NCBI GenBank assembly: GCA_035772405.1
Contig: JAYKKM010000375.1
Coordinates: 5,552,001 to 5,616,000 of the forward strand
Source of the DNA: Chrysogorgia sp. JL179-B06
Lineage: Eukaryota > Cnidaria > Anthozoa > Scleralcyonacea > Chrysogorgiidae
DNA: 64,000 nt
Direction of reading: 5' to 3'
Shown: piece by piece, positions 32,456-63,451 of the stretch
Layout of the letters: the number at the start of each line of letters is the position of its first letter
How positions within the stretch are numbered: position 1 is the first letter of the stretch
Notes under the pieces: model-generated
The model's input: the letters and a program-made list of their open reading frames with translations, nothing else
What the model was told of the DNA's origin: nothing
The model's database searches: none
Translations under genes and position numbers: made by a program

Positions 32456-33260
32456 TGGTCCTCTTTCACCTGCAGTTTTCCCCGTGGACTAATCCTTATT
32501 CACCGAGAGCGTAGCCTCAAAATAACGTACTTATATTTCACATGGGCGAGCTAGATTGACAGGAATCACAATAGAAAAGAAATGCTTTTTTCAATGGATG
32601 ATTTGTTATGCGTTGGTAACGCAATGAAATGAGTGGGATTCTCAAGTGTTAAATTTGAATTGTAAATCGTTGTGTTCGTTCTGTTCAATATGCTAGAACT
32701 TGGAGTTGGGACAGTTATACGTGGAAGACATGAGTGACTCTATTGTTCTGCCATTGTTATCAGTATTGTTTTCAGCCCCACACTTCGGCATGTTGTAAAA
32801 CATGAACTGGACTGTACTGGACTGGACTGGACTGGACTGATCTGATCTGGACTGATAAAACATGGACTGGTAAAACATGGAAGGTTAGGATCTTTGTTGT
32901 TTTGGGGTTAGCGATTATTACTCGGGCCTCCCCCAGTGGGGGGAGAGCACGAGTCTTAAAAAGGGCTCTGTTTATTTGGCAATGTCGCGAAATGGCAATT
33001 CTTGCATCATCCCACTTGGGTCTGGGTACGAGATGCATATATTTATGCGCCATTGTCATATTTTTAATATTCATCTGGTTACCTTTCCTCGAGTGTTCTT
33101 CACTGAAAATATTTGATGTGGCTGGCAGTATCTTGATCTCACGATGCTTACAATCGCACACGCCGATCGCCGAAGACCTACGGCTACACTAAAAGATAAC
33201 GAGCGATTTCGACACGGTTGCCTTGGTGGTCTCTGTCTGCGATCTCGATATAAACCGTAC
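32456..33260. other. Spacer left of the Mutator-like element
   Basis: Holds a short (GGACT)n run (32,803-32,840) and a MITE end (AAAACATGGACTGGTAAAAC, about 32,858). GAAGTGTGGGGCTGAAAACA (29,548) recurs inverted at about 32,762-32,785. No gene seen. Confidence 0.45.
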
Positions 33261-33270
33261 ACTGAAAATG

Positions 33271-33539
33271 GGTCCTACTAAACACCGTCCGCGAACGTCC
33301 GCGGACGTCCGCGAACGTCCGCGAACGTCCGCGGACGTCCGTGAAGTTATTTTAACCGCCCGTGGCCAATACTGTTCTAGTTTAGCTGTTTACTTATCTT
33401 TACTGACTTAGTTTTCTACTAAATACGACATATACTTCACTTTTACGCCATTCGTAAACATGAAATGAAACGCCATTTTGTCCCCTCCCCGGAGGCATGG
33501 GGGCAAGTGTGCTAATCCCGGCCGGCGTTTATGGCCATA
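33271..33539. repeat. MULE left terminal inverted repeat
   Basis: Begins GGTCCTACTAAACACCGTCC. Includes six or so 10-bp units CGTCCGCG(A/G)A at 33,286-33,342, a likely transposase-binding array, and ends near TATGGCCATA. Confidence 0.9.
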
Positions 33540-33822
33540 GAGATTATAAATAATATTATTTTTTATCTCTATGTTTATGTCAGTGTATGTAAAACTTCAT
33601 TATTTTAAACATGCAGGCCTCATGCTCATCAGCAAAAGCTGGTTTCCACACTAAATATAAATACAAATATAAAGAACAAAAAAAAATGGTAAACTACATT
33701 TTTATAACATTTATTAAAATGTCCCCTGTAACCGACTGTTAACTCTCATGCACAGAAGTGGAAAAAAAAGTTTGGGAACTAGGCTCCCAGGATCAATAAT
33801 GTCCTTAATTCGCATGCAGCTA

Positions 33823-35784
33823 TCATTTCTGAGTTCTAGCGCATTTCACGCGCTTTCGCTGTCCAGGTTTTTTTGCCGCATGTTGCGTTTTTGGTATGAC
33901 CAGTTGTCCATCTGTTGACTTGACAATCTTTTGTTTTTTCGGCGCACCTTTCAGAAACTTCTGGAACATGGTTTCCTTTTCCTTCGTGGATTTCGTTGCC
34001 CAGTTGGCTTGGCTGATTTTGAACTTGGCCATCCATGGAGCAACTTCATAATTCCCCATCCCGTAAAGCGCACGTCGCACATCGGCGTACTGTAATTGAA
34101 CAATTTTAAAAATCTTCTCCACCAAATCAGGGATTTTTTGAACTTTCCAATCACAAGAAAGTTTCAAAATATGGTTCATGCTTTCGCACGAATTGTTTTT
34201 CCAGTTGATTGGAACGGATTTGTTTTGCTTGGTTGGAAGGAAGACGAATTCTAACAGCGTTTTTAATAGTTTATCGAAATACGGAAGGAATTTTGGCAAA
34301 CTACCAGAATATTTTTCCTGTAGCTCGAAACCTGTCAATTGAAATTCATATTCATCTTCTGAAGCCAAAAGACCGTTTTGCCCAAAAATATCGCGTGTTA
34401 CCTCTTTGACTTGTCCATCGCTGGCTCCCACCTTTCCACGGAGATAGCGTTTCACATTCTCTTCGATGTGACGCCGGCAGAGGAAACGATGCGACGATGG
34501 GAATAATTGCTTCATCGCTTTTGTTAGGGCTTTCTCTTCATCAGACCCCAATAGAAGATGGCGGCCACTAGCCTGAATACCACAGATGCATTCATCGAAT
34601 TGACTTTGCAAGTGAGAAAAGAATCGATGGTATGTTGGAAACGACCCATCCCAATGTAAATATACTGGCCCAAGCATTATGGGATGGTTCTGAGTGCCTT
34701 TTCGGATGAGGTTGTTTTGATGGTAAACAAGGATGGTGACATAACACGGCCCCAAATTAAATGTCCTGTCCACTCCCAAAACACTGGGGTGGGACGCATC
34801 AGAAGAACAAAACATTTTAATCTCCTCCAGTTGCTCCTTCAAATACATAATTACGGATGGAGGTTTACCTTTTGTTTGAATTACCTCTTGGATAAAGGGG
34901 TGTTCGTGCACTTGATTGAGTAAAGTTATTATGTCGTCGGCGGTATTTTTCCGTCTGTTCGCGTGACAAGAATTTGCTGGTTGGCATCTTGCTTTCTTGT
35001 TCTCTAGATATTTTCTATTTTGAACTTGTTTAAGATCACGCGGCACACTAACCGAATCTCCCAGTACCATTTGTTCGTATATTTTTCTAGGAGCCATTGA
35101 CGTACCAGTTACTTTTTCAGTTACTTTCATTTTGGTAGCCTCGCTTGTCCTTACATACTCGGCATTTGAAAGTTTGGCATTTCCATGGGAAGCAGTAGTT
35201 TCCGGAAAATTTCCTATGTACTCGATGATAGCAAATGACTTAGGGTTTTGTTGAGCCGCTGGAAACTTTTCTACCCACGTGATACGTTTCTTGTAATCCG
35301 GAGCTCTTTTTAATGTAGAATAATACCGTTTTAGTATCAGGATATCATCCATTTTTGGTTGAGGATTTAAAGGTAGCTTCTTTCCGCCAGCCTGATACTT
35401 TGCAAATAACTTGTTCTTTAATTCGATGTAAACTGGCGCGCCATGTTCACAGGTGTAATGATGTTTTTTGGTCGAAGAAGAGTCTGACCACGCTCCACAA
35501 TCATCAGAAAAAACACTTTTTTTCCCAGAATTTCGCCTAGATATGTTTTTACTGTTATCTACCACAAAATAAACATTTTCTTTCACACCTCTTGGCAGCT
35601 CCGAACAGAGTTGGGCTGTAGCAATCTCGCGGGATGGTAAAAGTAGATTAACAACGCTATCTGTGTCAAGGAAAGCGCCATTTCCCTCACGGGCACCTGG
35701 AAGCAGCAGGCTTTTCTTTTTGGGTTTACGTTTACTTCTTTCGCTAACATTTTTATCAGAAAATGCTGCGCTGGGAGTTGTTTC
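33823..35784 (-). CDS. MULE gene exon 4: Mutator-like DDE transposase domain
   Basis: 1,962 nt including the stop, acceptor TCTTTCAG just upstream, entering in phase 0. It gives residues 488-1140 of the joined protein. A lysine/arginine-rich stretch (SERSKRKPKKKS) near the start is a likely nuclear signal. The MULE catalytic domain carries Asp in SVLGVDRTFNLG (about residue 826), Asp in LLLGSDEEKAL (about 902), the C-x2-H signature FLCRRHIEEN, and Glu in NNSCESMNHILK (about 1021), so the DDE triad is complete. The C-terminus is basic (KKPGQRKRVKCARTQK). It would cut and paste the element at its inverted repeats. There is no frameshift or internal stop. Confidence 0.9.
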   Translation of the reverse strand, partial: ETTPSAAFSDKNVSERSKRKPKKKSLLLPGAREGNGAFLDTDSVVNLLLPSREIATAQLCSELPRGVKENVYFVVDNSKNISRRNSGKKSVFSDDCGAWSDSSSTKKHHYTCEHGAPVYIELKNKLFAKYQAGGKKLPLNPQPKMDDILILKRYYSTLKRAPDYKKRITWVEKFPAAQQNPKSFAIIEYIGNFPETTASHGNAKLSNAEYVRTSEATKMKVTEKVTGTSMAPRKIYEQMVLGDSVSVPRDLKQVQNRKYLENKKARCQPANSCHANRRKNTADDIITLLNQVHEHPFIQEVIQTKGKPPSVIMYLKEQLEEIKMFCSSDASHPSVLGVDRTFNLGPCYVTILVYHQNNLIRKGTQNHPIMLGPVYLHWDGSFPTYHRFFSHLQSQFDECICGIQASGRHLLLGSDEEKALTKAMKQLFPSSHRFLCRRHIEENVKRYLRGKVGASDGQVKEVTRDIFGQNGLLASEDEYEFQLTGFELQEKYSGSLPKFLPYFDKLLKTLLEFVFLPTKQNKSVPINWKNNSCESMNHILKLSCDWKVQKIPDLVEKIFKIVQLQYADVRRALYGMGNYEVAPWMAKFKISQANWATKSTKEKETMFQKFLKGAPKKQKIVKSTDGQLVIPKTQHAAKKPGQRKRVKCARTQK

Positions 35785-35852
35785 CTGAAAGATTCCAAAA
35801 CGTATAAATATATTTATATATCATATGTAAGATCGCTATTTGTCACGCAGGT

Positions 35853-35899
35853 ATATATATGTACCGTACCTATATTCGTTATAGGTACGGTACATATAC
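35853..35899. repeat. Perfect short palindrome in MULE intron 3
   Basis: TATATGTACCGTACCTATA and its mirror TATAGGTACGGTACATATA surround a five-base loop. It lies between exons 3 and 4 of the MULE gene. Function unknown. Confidence 0.7.
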
Positions 35900-36041
35900 T
35901 ACGAATATGCATCCTTAAATGATTCAAAAGGTCTTGTCATGTTCGATTGTATAATCTGTAAAGCGCTTTGAGACATTGTGATAAAGCGCTATATAAAGAA
36001 AGTAGTTATTATTATTATTATTAAATAAGAAACATACATAC

Positions 36042-36533
36042 CTTTGGGCATCTATCTGCAGGTGAGCTTTCAATTGAAATAGACGATGGGAAACTTTCAA
36101 TTGAAATGAACGAGTCAGCTCTGAAGTGATCGATAAGGGATTTGTCGGTTTTCTGGCTGGTTGAAGGTAGGGACAAAGACTTGTCCGAGGTTTTCTGGCT
36201 GGTTGACGATAGGGATGAAGACTTGTCCGAGCTTTTCTGGCTGGTTGAAGATAGGGATAAAGACTTGTCCGAGCTTTTCTGGCTGGTTGAAGATAGGGAC
36301 AAAGACTTGTCCGAGCTTTTCTGGCTGGTTGAAGATAGGGACAAAGACTTGTCCGAGGTTTTCTGGCTGGTTGAAGATAGGGATAAAGACTTGTCCGAGC
36401 TTTTCTGGCTGGTTGAAGATAGGGATAAAGACTTGTCCGAGGTTTTCTGGCTGGTTGACTCGGTCTCACGTTTTTTGTTTGAAAATGTTCCTATTGGACT
36501 CCACGACGGGCTTGGTGTTGCATTGGACATTTT
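36042..36533 (-). CDS. MULE gene exon 3: Ser/Lys repeat linker
   Basis: Acceptor CCTTTTACAG, donor GTATGT, 492 nt, phase 0 to 0, residues 324-487. The core is about eight units of a 14-residue repeat, STSQK(S/T)SDKSLSLS, encoded by a 42-bp minisatellite. It is predicted to be disordered and is rich in Ser as possible phosphorylation sites. It joins the OTU domain to the transposase. Confidence 0.85.
36140..36470. repeat. 42-bp minisatellite inside MULE exon 3
   Basis: Roughly eight tandem copies of GAGGTTTTCTGGCTGGTTGA followed by AGATAGGGATAAAGACTTGTCC on the plus strand. The unit is a multiple of three, so copy-number change keeps the frame. Confidence 0.95.
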
Positions 36534-36618
36534 CTGTAAAAGGTTACAAATTGTATATAAATAAATAAATATATACATATATTTCGAGCGAGAAAGGATG
36601 AAAAAGAAATTCGCTTAC

Positions 36619-37193
36619 CTGTTTTTTGGGAGTAGATGTTCTTTCTGCATGGCGATCCGTAACAGCTGCGTATGTTAGCTTAGTTGGAGAATGTACTAAG
36701 TCAATTGGGACAGACTTCTTCGTTGGTAGTAATGGCACGAAGTGATTCGGGGTCCACATCCGGCCCGAAGACGGTAGTGACACACTACTCCACATAATAA
36801 CGATTCGCGCTGTAGGTGATTCGTCCTTTGTTGGGGCAAACGTGGTGTGCAGAATGGGAATCGTTTTATCCAAAAGACCATTGACAGGTGGATATACTGA
36901 CACGATTCTGGTCTTTAGCACCGTTGATGCTGCACTAATTGTCCAAGCGGACGAAAATCTACCGTTCATTGCACATGCACGCATCGCCTCTGAGTAGTCG
37001 GGAGACACGAGGTTGATCCTAGTTTGCTTGTGCTTCTTGAGGTATTCGTGTTTGTTTGCTACCATTTCAATGCAGGTTCGCACTCGCAATTCTGTTGCCA
37101 GTGAAACGTTACCTACATGTGCAACTGACAGAGCATTAAATAGACAATTCCCGTCAGCAGGCACAGCAGCAGGAGTACGTCCGTTGATCCCGC
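36619..37193 (-). CDS. MULE gene exon 2: OTU-type cysteine protease domain
   Basis: Acceptor GTATTTTTTAG, donor GTAAGC, 575 nt, phase 1 to 0, residues 132-323. It carries the OTU signature PADGNCLFNALS (Asp145, Cys148) and, 134 residues on, WTPNHFVPLL with the catalytic His282. Spacing and residues suit an active OTU deubiquitinase or ubiquitin-like protease. A role in protecting the transposase from turnover or editing chromatin ubiquitin is speculation. Confidence 0.88.
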
Positions 37194-37814
37194 CTAAAAA
37201 ATACAATCGATTCTAAAGATTCGCACGACCTTGAACGAGCCTATTCTTTTTTCTAATTCTTTATGCACTCATGCACGCGCATGCCATGTTATCGTGTATT
37301 TCCGAAACGCAAAAATTTACTATAGAAACTTGAAAATAGAATACTTATTCTTATATTCTATTTCTAGCTTGCTGACTCTTTGTGGGCGAAATAATTTGAA
37401 AAGACTGCGACAGTCTATTGGGAATTGAAAATCATTATTAGTGATTAGCCGTCTTCAGGATGAGTCAAGGTTTCCCATATGTCACAAATTTGATCGTAAA
37501 ATAGTATCAAAACAAATATATACGGTTTGGAAGATCAAAACAAAGTATCTGGTATTGCGAACGAGAAAACGCACAGCGAATTATTCGCTTTTTATAGCTT
37601 GAAAAAGAATAAAACCCAATGAAAATCTCAGTATACCATGGGTGGCAAACATATATTTGATAAATAACTTTAAACCAGTTTAAATATTACTTAAAAAACT
37701 AAAACCGAAATGGCGGGGATAACAACTGTGTACAAATCCTTCGGCAAAAACAAATACATTTTGACGCAACAAAATGATTGTTGAACAACAGATAAATAAA
37801 TAAATTAAACTCAC

Positions 37815-38208
37815 CAGCATTCTTTAAAATGTTTTTCGCAACGGCATCCACAGACCGCGTTCCAAACTCCAACTCCACGGTTCTTGACGGAATAGCCGGG
37901 GTGTTTCGCAAGAAGATCTTCTCAAGTTTAACAGCACTTTCTAGCATCCCAACACAGGTTGCACTTGTCAACCGTTGTAGTGCGTTTTCATAATCAAAAA
38001 CACCTGCACCAGCGTGAGTACAAGTCGAACACAGATAATCTTCCGTGAGGTCTTGTAATGCCTTTAAATCGCTCACAGACAAGTTGTCGCATTGAGCATG
38101 GTGCCACATTTTGCATCCTTCGCAGAAAATGGACTCATCATTGCACTGAAGGCTGCAAGTACCACACGGCCACTTGCGCTTAATCTGACGTGTTGATTTT
38201 CTAACCAT
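37815..38208 (-). CDS. MULE gene exon 1: PHD finger
   Basis: ATG at 38,208, donor GTGAGT, 394 nt, ending in phase 1. After a basic start (MVRKSTRQIKRKW) comes a PHD finger with a C4-H-C3 ligand set: CGTC, CEGC, WHHAQC and LCSTC. PHD fingers read histone H3 tails, so the transposase may be tethered to chromatin; that link is inference. This ATG is favoured because it is the first in frame and its 5' context is duplicated with it at 38,793-39,145. Confidence 0.88.
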
Positions 38209-38792
38209 TTTGAAAAACGTTAAGAGAACCGAAGAAAACTGCGAGCAAAGAGTTTAGATGTGACAGCACACGAGGTCTGGTCAATTTGATAAGGGTCTTT
38301 GAGAAGGGTCTTTTATAGCTCATTACAATGCCGTTCAGATTCACTGATTACCTGTGACTCATCGATCGGGAAGCATCTATTGTCCAACGAACAATGCGCT
38401 GAAACCTATTGTGAGAGTAACTTTAAAATTCTCTCCAAATGTCGCTCTTCCTTTCAATTAAAGATAATGGAATCTGTCTATATTAAGCTTTTAGATCCGG
38501 ATTTGTGCATTTAGCTAGTTATCCCGCTTACGCGGTGATGACGTAAGTCACTTCAGTTGGTATAAATATCGGTCCAATTTGGTTGAATTTCCATATAAAA
38601 TCCCGAAATGACGTCACATAGACTATCGGTAGTAAAAGTCGAAATTAAAATCAGCTTTTATTTCTAAAATAAAACATTGTCGTAAGAGTTCGCGTTATTT
38701 TATATTAGGTGGAGGGTTAGGGTTAGGATTAGGGTAATGTTTTAAATTTGGGGATATTTATATGGAAATCGAGCCTCCCATTTCGTTGATTT
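38209..38792. other. MULE 5' non-coding region
   Basis: Probably holds the promoter of the MULE gene (minus strand). CCCGCTTACGCGGTGATGAC, also found at 39,198-39,217, and a GGGTTAGGGTTAGG stretch (about 38,713) are seen. No further exon was recognised. Confidence 0.45.
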
Positions 38793-39145
38793 TCTGCATC
38801 CTTCGCAAAAATGGACTCATCATTGCACTGAAGGCTGCAAGTACCACACGGCCACTTGCGCGTAATCTGACGTGTAGATTTTCTAACCATTTTGAAAAAC
38901 GTTAAGAGAACCGAAGAACACTGCGAGCAAAGAGCTTAGATGTGACAGCACACGAGGTCTTGTCAATTTGATAAGGGTCTTTGAGAAGGCTCTATCACTA
39001 TATTTGGATACTATTGTCTATTTAATTCAAAGCTGTGAGGTCATTACAATGCCGTTCAGATTCACTGATTACCTGTGACTCATCGATCGGAAGCATCTAT
39101 TGTCCAACGAACAATGCGCTGAAACCTATTGTGAGAGTAACTTTT
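38793..39145 (-). pseudogene. Duplicated, truncated 5' part of the MULE PHD exon
   Basis: Repeats 38,111-38,424 with few changes: it includes the start codon region and about the first 30 codons up to FCEGC, then stops matching. The end of its coding part runs into unrelated sequence, so it cannot make a PHD finger. Confidence 0.85.
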
Positions 39146-39605
39146 GTGCAAACAAAAGGATTTTTTTTTCAATATGTCTTTATTTTAGCTAGTCATCCCG
39201 CTTACGCGGTGATGACGTAATCAGCTGTTATTTCTAAAATAAAACATGTTATGTTTGGGTAATGTTTTAAATATGAGGAATTTTTATATGGAAATCGAGC
39301 CTCCCATTTCGATTATTTAGTTAGCAGACGTAGCACTTGATAAGTTGTCTGCCGAAATGCATCGTGCTCTTTTCTTTTAAGCTTATTATTTTCTCAGGTC
39401 TTTAAACAGTTCTTTTAAGAACTCATCTCTTTTTCGCGATCTTTACTCCAACATTACGCCATTCTTAGATTATTGGTAAATGTGTTTATATATAAGCAGT
39501 TTCAGAACGTCATTCGGCATAATTTTACATGCACCTCCTCCAACATCATTTACTGCATTTCTTGCAGTAAATGTTGTAAACTTTACATCGGTGAAACGGA
39601 CCTTT

Positions 39606-39884
39606 TATGACCATAAACGCCGGCCGGGATTAGCACACTGGCCCCCATGCCTCCGGGGAGGGGACAAAATGGCGTTTCATTTCATGTTTACGAATGGCGT
39701 AAAAGTGAAGTATATGTCGTATTTAGTAGAAAACTAAGTCAGTAAAGATAAGTAAACAGCTAAACTAGAACAGTATTGGCCACGGGCGGTTAAAATAACT
39801 TCACGGACAGCCACGGACGTCCGCGGACGTTCGCGGACGTTCGCGGACGTCCGCGGACGTTCGCGGACGGTGTTTAGTAGGACC
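39606..39884. repeat. MULE right terminal inverted repeat
   Basis: Mirror of 33,271-33,539, from TATGACCATA to GGTGTTTAGTAGGACC. The 10-bp units are again present (39,812-39,872) but in different number and order. Confidence 0.9.
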
Positions 39885-39894
39885 GCTGAAAATG

Positions 39895-41519
39895 CCGTAC
39901 CTGTACGCTGATGTGTACTCGATTAAACCTATGTTTAACAATTTAATATGAAACTCAACGTATGAATGCTGTGTGAAAATATGTTAACTGTTCTGAGCGA
40001 GGTTCTGAGGTAACTGTAATATGTTTTATAAGCTTTGTTGCCTGCATTGTTTATTGTTTATAAAACTCAACATATGAATGCTGTGTGAAAATATGTTAAT
40101 AACTGTTCTGAGGTAACTGTAATATGTTTTTGAAAATATGTTAACTGTTCTGAGGTAACTGTAATATGTTTTATAAGCGGCTTTGTTGCCTGCATTGTTT
40201 ATTGTTTGTATGTCTATATACAAAATAAAGTCGATGCTAATCAACAGTTTATTGTTTCATACACAATATATAAACCTTCGACATTATAATTATTTAGAGA
40301 TTTTAGAGCAACCTTTCAAAAGTGTCCACTTTTGAATTCTATAATTGCTTCTCGAATAAACCTGTTTCACTTGATAGTGTAAGCTTAAATGGGCCTCCAA
40401 AATGTGCTGGTTATAATAAGTCTGTATCGATCAGACGATCAACTCTCTGACACCCATACCAACTATCAAGATCAAAGAGTAAAGAGTTTGTTATTTGCTG
40501 GTTTACCAATGACAGCCTGTTGCCATGTACTTTCCATTGTTACAACAGTTACTTGGTCTGCACAGACAGATACAAACTTTTCATACTGATTTTTGGCTAG
40601 TTTCATAATTACTATAGCTGTATATGAAGGCAAGCTGTACATGCAGGAGGCAAGCTCGCTCTCTAATCGAGATAGTACTAATAGTCCTGATATTACAGTA
40701 CATGAGGCAGGCTAGCCCACATGCCAGACTTGCTAACAAGCACACCATTTGCCAACTGTTACTTGGTCTGTACAGCCAGATACATTTTTGATATTACATG
40801 AAGCGAGCTGGCCCAATAATAAATGTGCTAAATTTATGAATATGTTTACTGGCTCAAAATGTTGACTTCACAAATAAATAAAGATTTTGAATTATATTTC
40901 TTTAAGCTGTTTTGCTTATGATGTCTTGCTACTGCCAGCTAAATGGTTTGATTTAAATGCACTTGTCACTGGAAACCCCAGATAAGTATGAGAGATTAGA
41001 CTTATCAAGAAACAAATCTAAGAAAATGCCCCACCTACAGTATAGGGGAAAATAACATCCTAAACCCCACCTACAAGTCACCTTCTGGGTTTCCTTGGGT
41101 GCCGTAGGGGTTTCCAGTGACAAGTACTGAGAACAATATAACTGATTTAATACTTTCTCAAACTGAACCTGTTTGCGGGACTGGCCAGATGAATTGTTGT
41201 TACATGAGCACATGCCGGGCTTGCTTGCCAGGTTGACCCTGTTGACTAGAACTGGATTAGGTCAGCAAACAGTATGGCTCATTTGGTGGGGCAGACTTCT
41301 CAGTAAGCCAGCTTGGATACTGAGCCAACTCACCTTTATATAATCAAAGCCGTTGGATGATGGAAAATTTAACCACCCCTGCACTGACAGCTGTATCATT
41401 ACATGTACCATTGTACCTACAACTATAGATTTGTGTATATTGAATTTGCCTACAATGCCTCTCAACAAGCCACAACCTCAAGTAGCCCGAGTTAACGCCT
41501 AGCGGGTGTCTTGTTTGTT
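39895..41519. other. Spacer right of the MULE; repeats only
   Basis: Holds a tandem of about 110 bp (GAATGCTGTGTGAAAATATG at 39,963 and 40,076; 39,950-40,240) and a hairpin (CACTTGTCACTGGAAACCCC at 40,960, mirrored at about 41,106-41,127). No supported gene. Confidence 0.5.
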
Positions 41520-41648
41520 ATAAAACATGGACTGGTAAAACATGTAACGTGTAGCTGTGAATGTATGATGTCTACATTAACAAATAATCGCTAACCCCAA
41601 AACAACAAAGATCCTAACCCTCCATGTTTTACCAGTCCATGTTTTATT
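41520..41648. mobile_element. Hairpin MITE (AAAACATGGACTGG ends)
   Basis: AAAACATGGACTGGTAAAAC and the mirrored GTTTTACCAGTCCATGTTTT. Fragments of the same unit lie at about 31,735-31,810 and 32,855-32,925. Confidence 0.8.
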
Positions 41649-42056
41649 TTAACCTCCACCAGCTTTTCAGACAGTTAATGTACAGGGATTATTGAATCTA
41701 TTCCGAAAACTATGTTGTTTATATCCCACGGCCCTTCGGGACTCTGGATATAAATAACATATATCCGTCGGTCTCGGTATACAACCTATATAATATACCA
41801 GCCTATTTGGCAAAAGAAGTTAACAATGAACATTTTTATCACAGCCGCCATCGCTCAAAACTACATGCCCCTAACGAGCCCGCGATTTCTAAAGAATTAT
41901 GACGTCAAAGACTCAACAGAGTAACTCAAATTTGGCAGCACCAAACGGCTTATCTCCCGTGGTTTTCCATAATTATTGAGTTATAAGACTATTTGAAAGG
42001 TAGTAGTTTCCCCTAACCAACAAGTGAAATAATACTTTACGAATGTGTAAAAATAA

Positions 42057-42245
42057 ATGAACAAAACAATCTTCGTTTTTCACGAGATTTTGATATCCAA
42101 AACGATCATGGAGGTATTTTGGGGAAAAAATGATGAATTCAACACATTAGAGTCCCAGAGCGGATATTTAACGTTGGTCAACGTTGAAATACCAAACGAT
42201 AAACTAATGTGGGAAGGTGAGAAATCAAATAAACTCGTTAAATAA
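42057..42245 (+). other. Unassigned small reading frame repeated at 30.26 kb
   Basis: A 62-codon frame ending GYLTLVNVEIPNDKLMWEGE then KSNKLVK. The last part is repeated at 30,262-30,345 with only three base changes, two of them silent and one Val/Ile, while upstream the other copy is frameshifted. This may be the tail of an unknown coding unit or a repeat consensus. I do not recognise the family. Confidence 0.3.
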
Positions 42246-42576
42246 TGAATAATTGTTGAGTGATTTGTTTGTTTAGTGAATTGTTTGAGTTTGCTACTCA
42301 ACCTTAACTCTTTCCCGACAGGCTGAAAAACATCCAAAATTGAACACCTCTTTGTTCTATTGATATCTCTTGAAATAACCATAACTGTTGCGAAAGCTAT
42401 ACATTTTCTGAAAGCCCAATAAACCGGCTTTTACTTGTGCTTTTCAATTTCCCGAACAAAACACATTATGTTAATATAAATTAGCATAATTATAATAAAT
42501 CAGGTTGAAAAATTTACATTTTTCTAGAAAAGGCCACCTCGGTCAGGAAAGAGTTAAACGCAAACCCAGAAAAATG

Positions 42577-42653
42577 TTTCTGAGCCCCAGACGGGAATCG
42601 AACCAGCAACCTTCTGATCTCTTGTTAGACGCTCTAACCATTGAGCTACCAGA
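42577..42653 (-). mobile_element. tRNA-derived SINE head
   Basis: The minus strand has an A-box (TAGCTCAATGGTTAGAGC) and a perfect B-box (GGTTCGATTCC) at tRNA spacing, but the anticodon arm does not pair well, so a SINE is favoured over a tRNA gene. The downstream TCAGAAACATTTTTCTGGGT is shared with other copies. Confidence 0.7.
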
Positions 42654-42970
42654 ATTCAGATGGCAGAGCGAAGACTACGTTGTGTACTATTTGTTCGTAC
42701 GTGCGACATACGTACTACAATCTGCACGATTTCGGCAGTTTGAAAAAATTAAAAAATTATCACGGCCAACCCGATTGCGTTTTAGTGATTGAAACTTTTA
42801 ATATGGTAAAATTAACGCCTGTATGGAAGGTCGCATACAATTACAAAACCAAACTACAATTATTTTTAACACAAGAATTATAAACGTTAATAGGATAAAT
42901 GGTAATCAGATGCAAATTCAGTCCCACGGAACAAACCACGGCGAACCACCACAGCGAAGGTAATGATGAC

Positions 42971-63451
<20,481 letters not shown>

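Larger units (their letters stand above)
33271..39884. mobile_element. Mutator-like transposon (MULE) with PHD-OTU-transposase gene
   Basis: A 6,614-bp element. Its ends begin GGTCCTACTAAACACCGTCC and are mirrored at the right; the inverted repeats run about 270 bp (33,271-33,539 and 39,606-39,884). Flanks ACTGAAAATG (33,261-33,270) and GCTGAAAATG (39,885-39,894) form a 9-10 bp target duplication, as expected for MULEs. Inside is one four-exon gene on the minus strand with a PHD finger, an OTU protease and a DDE transposase, all with key residues in place, and a duplicated fragment of its own 5' end. The near-identical ends suggest recent activity. Confidence 0.93.

Noticed and set aside
36142..36568. 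Plus-strand frames of 135-140 codons over the 42-bp repeat
   Set aside because: They are the antisense of MULE exon 3, whose splice sites and phase join the OTU and transposase exons on the minus strand.
38705..38735. Telomere-like GGGTTAGGGTTAGG and similar CCCTAACC stretches at about 5,945 and 31,540
   Set aside because: Only two or three imperfect units at each place; too short for telomeric or interstitial telomere arrays.
42580..42655. A functional tRNA gene on the minus strand
   Set aside because: A- and B-boxes are good, but the anticodon arm does not pair and related copies share a SINE-type downstream sequence.
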